From Variovorax sp. PAMC26660 (GTDB lineage Bacteria; Pseudomonadota; Gammaproteobacteria; Burkholderiales; Burkholderiaceae_C), in NCBI RefSeq assembly GCF_014302995.1, contig NZ_CP060295.1:310001-374000 (forward strand): a DNA stretch of 64,000 bases, written 5' to 3'. The position numbers and the translations under genes were made by a program. How positions within the stretch are numbered: position 1 is the stretch's first letter; every line of letters starts with the position of its first letter. This document shows, one piece after another, positions 35,172 through 42,064 of the stretch. The notes beneath the pieces are model-generated. The model was not told where the DNA came from and did not search any database. It was given only the letters and a program-made list of their open reading frames with translations.

Positions 35172-36317
35172 TCAGCCCATCCGGGTGAGCATGGGTTCCT
35201 GCACAAGCCCGAAGCTGCGCAGCGCGCCCAGCAACTCGCGATGCCCGAAGGCCTGACAACCCGAGGCGAAGCCGGCGCGCCGTGGCGCCTGCTGTAGCAG
35301 CGAGGCGGCCGCATAGGCCTGCAGCAAACCAGTCTGCTTGTAGTTGCAGTTGCCGAAGATCACGCAGTGCACACGGCCCAACGGACCGGACGCATGCACC
35401 GAATCGACGGACTTGTTGATGCGCGGGTTCTCGCGCGGGGGCATGGTGTTCATGACGCCTGCCGCCGTCTGGGCCAGGGCGGCATAGCGATCCTCATCGT
35501 TCATGCCTTCGGTGGCCTTGAGCGCGGCGGCCACGATCAGCGGCACGCCCTGCATCAGCGCCTTGTTGAAGACGCCGCCGAGCACCTTCACATTGGCCAC
35601 GCGCGGATCGCGCTTGAACCACACCGGGTGCGAGGTGCCGCCCCAGGGCAGCGCCAGTGCGGCCTCGTGCTGCCCGGGAATTGACAGGTGGTACAGGCCC
35701 GCGTCGGGTTGCCACTCCACGTACTCGTTCTGCTCCAGGTAGAAGGCCTTGGACGTGGCCGCATTGACCAGGATGGTCTGGGTGGATGCGATCGTCGGGC
35801 TGCCGCCCCAGAACACGGCGATGTCCAGCGTGTCGAGCCCGGGCGTCTCCAGGCACAACTGGGCCGCGATCTCGCCGGTGGTGTACATCTGCGCCAGGCC
35901 GGGCGAAAGCAGCAGGCCCGCGGCGGCGAACTTGGCGCCGTACTCACGCTCGAGCGTGATGAGCCAGTCCTGCTCGCCCGTGGTGTCGGTGTAGTGGCAG
36001 CCGGCAGCCAGGCATGCCTGGACCACCTCGGGGCCGAACTTGGCGAAAGGCCCCACCGTGTTGAGCACCACCGAGGCGCCGGTGAAGAGTTCGGTGAGCG
36101 CCGCCACCGAATGCGCCACCTCCACGACCTCGTAGTTCGCGGTCTCGATGCCGGGCACGTTGGACTTCATCGCCGCTTCCAGCTTCTGCGCGCTGCGGCC
36201 CGCTGCAATGAAGGGAATGTTGTATTCGCGCAGGTATTCGCACACCAGCCGGCCGGTGTAGCCGGAGGCGCCGTAGACGACGACGGGTTTCTTCTTGTTG
36301 CTGCTGCTGCTGCTCAT
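35172..36317 (-). CDS. Saccharopine dehydrogenase-like NAD(P)-binding reductase (DUF5938-type)
   Basis: This 381-aa protein begins MSSSSSNKKKPVVVYGASGYTGRLVCEYLREYNI. The AAGGAGACACAAC leader decides the start at 36317. A Rossmann nucleotide-binding motif (VYGASGYTG) is followed by an LNTVGPFAKFGPEVVQACLAAGCHYTDTTGE stretch typical of saccharopine dehydrogenase/trans-acting enoyl reductase-like proteins. The C-terminal half (DIAVFWGGSPTIASTQTIL; GRVHCVIFGNCNYKQTG) fits a DUF5938 assignment, tentatively. A run of five serines is coded by a CTG/CAG-like repeat. The role in the operon is presumably reduction of an intermediate. Confidence 0.75.
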   Translation of the reverse strand: MSSSSSNKKKPVVVYGASGYTGRLVCEYLREYNIPFIAAGRSAQKLEAAMKSNVPGIETANYEVVEVAHSVAALTELFTGASVVLNTVGPFAKFGPEVVQACLAAGCHYTDTTGEQDWLITLEREYGAKFAAAGLLLSPGLAQMYTTGEIAAQLCLETPGLDTLDIAVFWGGSPTIASTQTILVNAATSKAFYLEQNEYVEWQPDAGLYHLSIPGQHEAALALPWGGTSHPVWFKRDPRVANVKVLGGVFNKALMQGVPLIVAAALKATEGMNDEDRYAALAQTAAGVMNTMPPRENPRINKSVDSVHASGPLGRVHCVIFGNCNYKQTGLLQAYAAASLLQQAPRRAGFASGCQAFGHRELLGALRSFGLVQEPMLTRMG

Positions 36318-36342
36318 GTTGTGTCTCCTTGATGTTGTGTGC

Positions 36343-37146
36343 TCACATGCCCATGCCGCCGTCCACCGCGAGGCCGGCACCGGTGATGAACCGTGCTGCA
36401 TCGGAGCAGAGGAAGACCACCACGTCGGCCATGTCGCCGACTTCGCCCAGACGGCCGAGCGGTGTCTGGCCGATGACGTCGCCCACGGCCGCTTCGACGC
36501 TCGGTGCGAGCCCGGCGGCCACGATGTCGTTGGCGAGCTTCATGCCCATGTCGGTCGGTACCAGCCCGGGGTAGATGCAGTTCACGCGCACGCCATAGCC
36601 CAGCTTGCCGGACTCCATGGCCGCGACGCGCGTGGCGCGATCGACTGCAGACTTGGTGGCCGAGTAGCCTGCAATCGCAGGGAACGCGATGGTTGCCGCG
36701 ACCGACGCGATGTTGACCACGGCACCACCACCGCCCGCGCTGCCACCAGGGCGCATCGCGCGAAACGCGTGCTTCATGCCGAGCAGCGTACCGGCCACGT
36801 TCACGTCGAGCATGCGGCGCAGGTCGTCGCCGTCAACGTCGATCACCAACGAGGTGATCTCGATGCCGGCGTTGTTGACCAGAATGTCGAAACCACCCAG
36901 TTCCTTGACGGTGGTTTCCGTGGCCGAAGCCCAATCACCGTCCTTCGTGACGTCGAGCGGAACAAAGCCCACCTTCGCGCCTGAAGAAGAAAGCCGGGTG
37001 GCAGTCTCCCGGCCCAGATCGGCGAGCACGTCGCCAATCATCACGGACGCACCAGCTGCCGCCAGCGCTTCGGCAATGCTCGCGCCAATGCCGCGCGCAC
37101 CACCCGTCACCAGGGCCTTGCGCCCTTTCAAGTCGAACTTGGCCAT
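36343..37146 (-). CDS. Short-chain dehydrogenase/reductase (SDR)
   Basis: A 267-aa classical SDR with cofactor motif ALVTGGARGIGASIAEALAAAG (TGGxxGIG), NNAG in ILVNNAGIEITS, catalytic Ser in NIASVAAT, Tyr and Lys in AGYSATKSAVDRATRV, and the C-terminal GEVGDMADVVVFLCSDAARFITGAGLAVDGGMGM. The acidic residue after strand 2 (IGDVLAD) points to NAD. It is first of a leftward operon with the reductase and acyl-CoA synthetase B, and it faces the two palindromes of the TetR intergenic region. Substrate unknown. Confidence 0.92.
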   Translation of the reverse strand: MAKFDLKGRKALVTGGARGIGASIAEALAAAGASVMIGDVLADLGRETATRLSSSGAKVGFVPLDVTKDGDWASATETTVKELGGFDILVNNAGIEITSLVIDVDGDDLRRMLDVNVAGTLLGMKHAFRAMRPGGSAGGGGAVVNIASVAATIAFPAIAGYSATKSAVDRATRVAAMESGKLGYGVRVNCIYPGLVPTDMGMKLANDIVAAGLAPSVEAAVGDVIGQTPLGRLGEVGDMADVVVFLCSDAARFITGAGLAVDGGMGM

Positions 37147-37199
37147 CGCTTGTCTCCTGTAGATATGTTGTGAGATGGAGCGGTCATCCTAGAAATCGA

Positions 37200-37237
37200 C
37201 TTGACAAGTGTCAAGTTTTTATTTGACGCACGTCAAA
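37200..37237. promoter_or_regulatory. Two tandem palindromic operators between SDR and TetR genes
   Basis: CTTGACAAGTGTCAAG (37200 to 37215) and TTTGACGCACGTCAAA (37222 to 37237) are perfect inverted repeats with the same TTGACR-N4-YGTCAA core. Their centres are 22 bp apart, two helical turns. They lie in the divergent promoter region, and TTGACA/TTGACG could also serve as -35 elements. Confidence 0.8.
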
Positions 37238-37347
37238 ACTTCTAAAATGACATGCGTAGCACGCCGGATGCGGGTTCTCCCGCTTGCATGCTATGGTTTG
37301 CAATCACCAGGAAACAGGGCGGCCGGCAGCATGCGGCCCCGCTTGAA

Positions 37348-38031
37348 ATGACGACACATCAACGTGCAAAGAAACACGCCGAACGGGTGCCCAAGGCACG
37401 GATCGACAAATTCTCGGAGCGGCGCGCCGAACTCGGCGAAGCCGCACTGACAACGCTGGCCGCGCTGGGCTACGCACGCACCAGCCTGCGCGAGATTGCG
37501 CAGAACTCCGAGTTCTCGCATGGCGTGCTGCACTACTACTTCAGCGACAAGGTCGACCTGATCATCTGCAGCGTCAAGCAATACAAGGCGCGCTGCGTCA
37601 AGCGCTACGACCATGCGGTGGAAAGCGCCACCACCTTCGACGAGCTGATGGAAGGCTTCCTGCAGAGCCTGGCCGACACGCTGCGCGACGAAGGCCATGT
37701 GCATCGCCTCTGGTACGACCTGCGTTCGCAGGCGCTGTTCGAGGAAGCCTTTCGCACCGACGTGGTCCAGATCGACAAGAGCCTGGAAGACATGATCTGG
37801 CGCATCATGAGCCGCTTCGCCGATCTCTCCGGCGAGCCGCCCGGCATCCCGCCTTCGGCTACCTACGCACTGTTCGATGGGCTGTTCCAGCAGGCGCTGC
37901 TCAAGCACCTGTCGGGTGATGCGAAAGCGATTGGCGACATGCAGGCGGATGTGCGGCAGTCGATCACGCGGCTGTTCGCCGCACCGGTCCCGAAGAAGGC
38001 TTCTGTCGCCGCACGCAAGCGAGCCGCCTGA
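37348..38031 (+). CDS. TetR-family regulator, probable controller of the divergent SDR operon
   Basis: This 227-aa regulator begins MTTHQRAKKHAERVPKARID (start at 37348; earlier in-frame codons run through the promoter region). The helix-turn-helix region covers about 25 to 75: RRAELGEAALTTLAALGYARTSLREIAQNSEFSHGVLHYYFSDKVDLIICSVKQY. The C-terminal half is a ligand pocket with LWYDLRSQALFEEAFRTDVV. A basic tail KKASVAARKRAA ends the protein. It is divergent from the SDR gene with two palindromes between them, so autoregulation and control of the SDR-reductase-ligase operon by an acyl-CoA or related ligand is likely. Confidence 0.9.
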   Translation: MTTHQRAKKHAERVPKARIDKFSERRAELGEAALTTLAALGYARTSLREIAQNSEFSHGVLHYYFSDKVDLIICSVKQYKARCVKRYDHAVESATTFDELMEGFLQSLADTLRDEGHVHRLWYDLRSQALFEEAFRTDVVQIDKSLEDMIWRIMSRFADLSGEPPGIPPSATYALFDGLFQQALLKHLSGDAKAIGDMQADVRQSITRLFAAPVPKKASVAARKRAA

Positions 38032-38107
38032 GTCGTTTCAGTTTCTGTCGTGCGTGGCGCCTGCGGTTGATTGAGGTGCTCTTTTTTGGCGCCGTTGTTC
38101 GGGGCGC

Positions 38108-38326
38108 GTGCGAATGACACCGGGTACTCCCCTCCGCGAATGTCCCCCGCTTCGCTCCTCCTTTATTTCGCTGCGGGGAGCACCCGGCGTCATTCGCACT
38201 GGGGCACACTGCTATTGATCCTGCGATCAACGACTGCTCTGACCGCTCATGTCGACACGGGGCTCTTTTTCGCGAAATAAAGGAGGAGCGAAGCGGGGGA
38301 CATTCGCGAAAAAGAGCACCGTGTCG
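38108..38326. repeat. Nested inverted-repeat element with two hairpin cassettes
   Basis: A 36-bp unit at 38136 to 38171 (starts GCGAATGTCCCCC, ends TTTATTTCGC) recurs in perfect inverted orientation at 38272 to 38307. Each copy sits in the loop of its own hairpin: arms 38108 to 38132 with 38175 to 38199 (two mismatches), and arms 38253 to 38276 with 38303 to 38326 (one mismatch). No transposase is present. The stretch between the TetR and NTF2-like genes (38032 to 38370) has no other gene. Confidence 0.85.
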
Positions 38327-38370
38327 GCATGAGCGACGCCCTGAACGACAGCGCAAAAACCGCAAACGCC

Positions 38371-38805
38371 CTATCGCATCGCACGCCCCCTGATATCCAT
38401 CAGCGACTGAAACCCGGTCCATCCCCAGTAAACACGATGGTGCACGATGAGCCCATCGACAACATCCATCACCTCGACCAGATCGATCTGGTTGCCCTGC
38501 GGCGTAGCGCGAGGGTATTCCCAAGTCAGTTGCCGCCCGTTGGAGAAGAACGTGCCGGTGCGATACCAGCGCCCCAGTTCACCCGGCAGCTTGCGCAAGC
38601 CCGCATCGAAGAACGCGTGGATCGCAGCCTTGCCTTCCAGCATGCCCACCGTGCTAGAAGGCAAGGCCGCAAGAATCAGCGGGGTTTCAAGAACGGCGTC
38701 TTCGGCATAGAGCGCCATCAAACCGTCGATGTCGCGCGCCACCACTGTGTGGTGCCATTGTTCGTAGATGCGGCGAATGTCCGCTTCGGTGTTGTCGTTG
38801 TGCAT
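38371..38805 (-). CDS. NTF2-like (SnoaL-fold) protein
   Basis: This 144-aa protein begins MHNDNTEADIRRIYEQWHHTVVARDIDGLMALYAEDAVLETPL, the usual first half of a nuclear-transport-factor-2/SnoaL-like fold. It ends with DLVEVMDVVDGLIVHHRVYWGWTGF. Members are small cone-shaped isomerases, hydrolases or ligand-binding proteins; no catalytic residues can be assigned. It is divergent from the LLM oxidoreductase, starts 48 bp apart, and may share regulation. Confidence 0.82.
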   Translation of the reverse strand: MHNDNTEADIRRIYEQWHHTVVARDIDGLMALYAEDAVLETPLILAALPSSTVGMLEGKAAIHAFFDAGLRKLPGELGRWYRTGTFFSNGRQLTWEYPRATPQGNQIDLVEVMDVVDGLIVHHRVYWGWTGFQSLMDIRGRAMR

Positions 38806-38853
38806 GCCTGTCTTTGTGGGCTTGTTGATGAAGGCCGAGTCTGGAGGGCGTTC

Positions 38854-39906
38854 ATGCAGAACGCTTCGCCCCACAACGAAACGTGGCACGCGAACGATGC
38901 GATCATCTTCCGCAAGAAACGCCTCACGGATTCCCAGCAGCAACCCATGACAGAGTTCAACCGCGCCTACCGGCAGACACTCCTTGCCGGCCGTCTCACA
39001 CTGGGCCTGATGACACCCGCCGCACGCGCCAACGGCGCCATGGCCGACCTCGAGCTTGAACGCCGCATCGCACAGCGCGCCGACCAGCTCGACTTCGCGG
39101 CCCTGTGGACACGCGACGTGCCCGTCATGGTGCCGCAAGGCGAAGAAATCTCCGTGCTCGACGAACCCTTCATCTGGCTCGCCACGCTGGCCGCATCGAC
39201 GCAGCAGATTGCACTCGGCACGGCCGCTGCTGTGCTGCCGCTGCGCCACCCCTTGCACGTGGCCAAGGCCGCGCTGTCGTTGAACCGCCTGTCGCAAGAC
39301 CGCTTCATCCTGGGCCTCGGCTCGGGCGACCGTGAAGCGGAGTTCGCGATCTTCAAGGAAGACATTGCGCTGCGTGCCGAGACCTTTCGCGAACGGTGGC
39401 ACATCGTGCGCTCCGCGCTGTCGCCGGAACCGGCCGGACGTGCCGTGCTGCACGAAGCCACGGGCGGCTACGACCTGATGACCCCGCCCGTCACGCGCAT
39501 CGGCATGCTGGTGGTGGGCTCGGCACGCCAGTCGCTGCAATGGACCGCCACGCATGCCGACGGCTGGGCCACCTACCACCGCGACGAAGCGCGCCAACAG
39601 GGCCGCATCGGCCTGTGGCAATCGGCCTTGCGCGAGCGCGCGGGCAGCGAGCCCAAGCCCTTCGTGCAGTCGCTGCAACTCGATCTGCTGGAACGGGCCG
39701 ATGCACCGCCCGAGCCCATCGAACTGGGCCTGCGCGCGGGTCGCGATGCGCTCATCGGCTACCTCGATCGCATGGAAGACGCGGGCGTGAGCCACGTGCT
39801 GCTGAACCTGGTGCGCGGGCCGCGGCCGGCGCTGGACGTGGTCGAGGAACTCGGGCGTGACGTACTGCCGCGCCTGCAAGGCCATGCACGCACGCTGGCC
39901 GCCTGA
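38854..39906 (+). CDS. LLM-class flavin-dependent oxidoreductase
   Basis: A 350-aa luciferase-like oxidoreductase. I start at the ATG at 38854 (MQNASPHNETW), seven bases after GGAGG; another in-frame ATG at 38947 (MTEFNRAYRQTL) is a shorter option. The TIM-barrel features include LTLGLMTPAARANG, AQRADQLDFAALWTRDVPVMVPQ, QQIALGTAAAVLPLRHPLHVAKAALSLNRLSQDRFILGLGSGDREAEF and IGMLVVGSARQSLQWTATHADGWATYH. It probably uses FMN or F420-like flavin, here FMN. Substrate unknown; a monooxygenase role is common. Confidence 0.88.
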   Translation: MQNASPHNETWHANDAIIFRKKRLTDSQQQPMTEFNRAYRQTLLAGRLTLGLMTPAARANGAMADLELERRIAQRADQLDFAALWTRDVPVMVPQGEEISVLDEPFIWLATLAASTQQIALGTAAAVLPLRHPLHVAKAALSLNRLSQDRFILGLGSGDREAEFAIFKEDIALRAETFRERWHIVRSALSPEPAGRAVLHEATGGYDLMTPPVTRIGMLVVGSARQSLQWTATHADGWATYHRDEARQQGRIGLWQSALRERAGSEPKPFVQSLQLDLLERADAPPEPIELGLRAGRDALIGYLDRMEDAGVSHVLLNLVRGPRPALDVVEELGRDVLPRLQGHARTLAA

Positions 39907-39957
39907 CGCGGGCAGAATCCGGCGCTCGTGTCGCCATCTTTCTCAAGGAACCTACCC

Positions 39958-40662
39958 ATGACCGATCTCTCGAGCTTCCCCATCACGAAAAAATGGCCCG
40001 CGCAGCACCCCGACCGCCTGCAGCTCTATTCGCTGGCCACGCCCAATGGCGTGAAGGTGTCGATCATGCTGGAGGAAACCGGCCTGCCCTACGAGCCGCA
40101 CTTCGTGAGCTTCGAGACCAATGACCAGATGTCGCCGGAGTTTTTGTCGCTCAACCCGAACAACAAGATCCCCGCGATCGTTGACCCCAACGGCCCGGGC
40201 GGCAAGCCGCTGGCGCTGTTCGAGTCTGGCGCGATCCTTCTGTACCTTGCCGAAAAGACGGGCAAGCTCATTCCGCAAGACGCCGCCGGCCGCTACGAGA
40301 CCATCCAGTGGGTGATGTTCCAGATGGGCGGCATCGGGCCGATGTTCGGCCAGCTCGGTTTCTTCAACAAGTTCGCGGGCAAGGAGTACGAAGACAAGCG
40401 ACCGCGCGACCGCTACGTTGCCGAATCGAAGCGCCTGTTGGGCGTGCTCGACAAGCGCCTGGCCGATCGCGCATGGATCATGGGCGACAGCTACACCATT
40501 GCCGACATTGCGTCGTTCCCTTGGATCCGCAACCTGATCGGTTTCTACGAAGCGGGCGACCTGGTGGGCTTCAAGGACTTCAAGAACGTCGCGCGCGCGC
40601 TCGAAGCCTTCGTGGCGCGGCCGGCTGTGGTGGCCGGCCTCACCATCCCCAAGCGCGGCTGA
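39958..40662 (+). CDS. Glutathione S-transferase, YfcG/YghU-like
   Basis: A 234-aa GST with start MTDLSSFPITKKWPAQHP and AAGGAACC ahead of it. The thioredoxin-like N-terminal domain is QLYSLATPNGVKVSIMLEETGLPYEPHFVSFETNDQMSPEFLSLNPNNKIPAIVD and FESGAILLYLAEKTGKL. The helical C-terminal domain contains YVAESKRLLGVLDKRLADRAWIMGDSYTIADIASFPWIRN. The TPNGxKVSIMLEE pattern marks the disulfide-bond oxidoreductase branch. Alone, convergent with the M20 peptidase. Confidence 0.92.
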   Translation: MTDLSSFPITKKWPAQHPDRLQLYSLATPNGVKVSIMLEETGLPYEPHFVSFETNDQMSPEFLSLNPNNKIPAIVDPNGPGGKPLALFESGAILLYLAEKTGKLIPQDAAGRYETIQWVMFQMGGIGPMFGQLGFFNKFAGKEYEDKRPRDRYVAESKRLLGVLDKRLADRAWIMGDSYTIADIASFPWIRNLIGFYEAGDLVGFKDFKNVARALEAFVARPAVVAGLTIPKRG

Positions 40663-40693
40663 TCAAGCCGGCCCTGCTTTGCGAACTGTGCGA

Positions 40694-41968
40694 TCAGTTC
40701 GCGGACAGATCCATCAGCATGCGCGACAGGAGGTAGAGACGCGGCACCACGCTCTCGACCTCCGCGTATTCCTCCGGCGTGTGGATGCCGCCACCCACGA
40801 TGCCAAAGCCATCGAGCACCGGCACGCCGACACCCGCCACCAGGCTGGCATCGGCCGCGCCGCCGCTGCTCTCGATGGTGAGCTTCTTGCCGATCTCCGC
40901 GTAGATGCCCTCGGCCATCGTCACCAGCTTGTCCGACGAAGGCAGGCGCGGCATGGGCGGCAGGCCCCGGCTCAGACGCACGCGCACTTCGGACTCGGGA
41001 ATGAGCTTGTTCTGCGCGATGCGCAGCATGTCCTTCTCGACGCGGTCGAACTCCTCGGGCGTGGCCGCGCGCACGTCGGCCTTGGCGCTTGCGATGGCGG
41101 GAATCACGTTGGTCGGGCCGTTGGCCGTGAGCACCGTGAAGTTGACCGTGGTCTTCTTCACCGGGTCCGCCGTCTTCGACAGTTGCAGCACCTGGTGCGC
41201 CACTTCCATCGCCGCATTGCGGCCAGCCTCGGGCGCCACGCCCGCGTGCGCGGCCACCCCCTTCACCTCCAGCAACGCCGTCGCCGAACCCTTGCGCTCG
41301 ACCACCAGACCATCGGCCGGGCGTCCCGGCTCCAGGTTGAGCGCCACATCGTTCTGCTTGGCAATGCGTTCGATGAGCGCGCTGGTGCCGACGGAGCCGA
41401 CTTCCTCGTTGGTGTCGAGCAAAAAGGTGATCTGCCCATAGTCCTTGAAGCCGATCTGCTGCAGGATCTTCAGCGCATAGAGGCCGGCCACCACGCCGCC
41501 CTTGTCGTCCATCACGCCGGGGCCATAGGCGCGGCCGTCCTTGATGTAGAAGGGCTTGGCCGTCGCCGTTCCTTCCTTGAACACGGTGTCCATGTGGGCC
41601 AGGATCAGGATCTTCTTCTTGCCCTGCCCGGTCAGCGTCGCGACCACGTTGGTGCCGGGGTGCGGGTCCGCCGGAAAGGTCTCGATGCGCGCGCCGAGCT
41701 TGCGCAGTTCCTCGACCGCGATCTCGCGCACCTTGCCGAGCCCTTCGGTGCTGGCCGAGCCCGAGTCGATGTTGACCATGCGCTCCAGCATCTTGAGTGC
41801 TTCGTCCTTGCTTTGCGTGGCCGCATCGAGCACGCCCTGGTGCGGCTTCTGGGCCATGGCAGTGCCGGCCAGCAGTGTGCATGCGAGCAGCACGCCGTGG
41901 CATGCGGTGCGTTTCCATTGAGGCGCGCGTGCGCGGGTGAAGGATGTCGAACGCTTGTGAGTCTGCAT
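40694..41968 (-). CDS. Periplasmic M20 metallopeptidase, carboxypeptidase G2-like
   Basis: This 424-aa zinc peptidase has a signal sequence (RTACHGVLLACTLLAGTAMAQ) and therefore should be periplasmic. The metal-site regions are LILAHMDTVF, YGPGVMDDKGGVV, FLLDTNEEVGSVG and EPGRPADGLVVERKG; a dimerisation lid with GVAAHAGVAPEAGRNAAM and the final GGIHTPEEYAEVESV complete the fold. CPG2-type enzymes cut C-terminal glutamate from folates or peptides. It is downstream of the acylase of the siderophore locus with a 96-bp gap. It may or may not belong to that pathway. Confidence 0.87.
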   Translation of the reverse strand: MQTHKRSTSFTRARAPQWKRTACHGVLLACTLLAGTAMAQKPHQGVLDAATQSKDEALKMLERMVNIDSGSASTEGLGKVREIAVEELRKLGARIETFPADPHPGTNVVATLTGQGKKKILILAHMDTVFKEGTATAKPFYIKDGRAYGPGVMDDKGGVVAGLYALKILQQIGFKDYGQITFLLDTNEEVGSVGTSALIERIAKQNDVALNLEPGRPADGLVVERKGSATALLEVKGVAAHAGVAPEAGRNAAMEVAHQVLQLSKTADPVKKTTVNFTVLTANGPTNVIPAIASAKADVRAATPEEFDRVEKDMLRIAQNKLIPESEVRVRLSRGLPPMPRLPSSDKLVTMAEGIYAEIGKKLTIESSGGAADASLVAGVGVPVLDGFGIVGGGIHTPEEYAEVESVVPRLYLLSRMLMDLSAN

Positions 41969-42064
41969 GTTGTCCGTTCTGTTCTGTGAAGGCCGAGGGG
42001 AAGAGGCGCGGCAGGCTATCACCCGCCTTGCGGACGGGTCAAGCGACAGCCACGGCAGGCCAAC

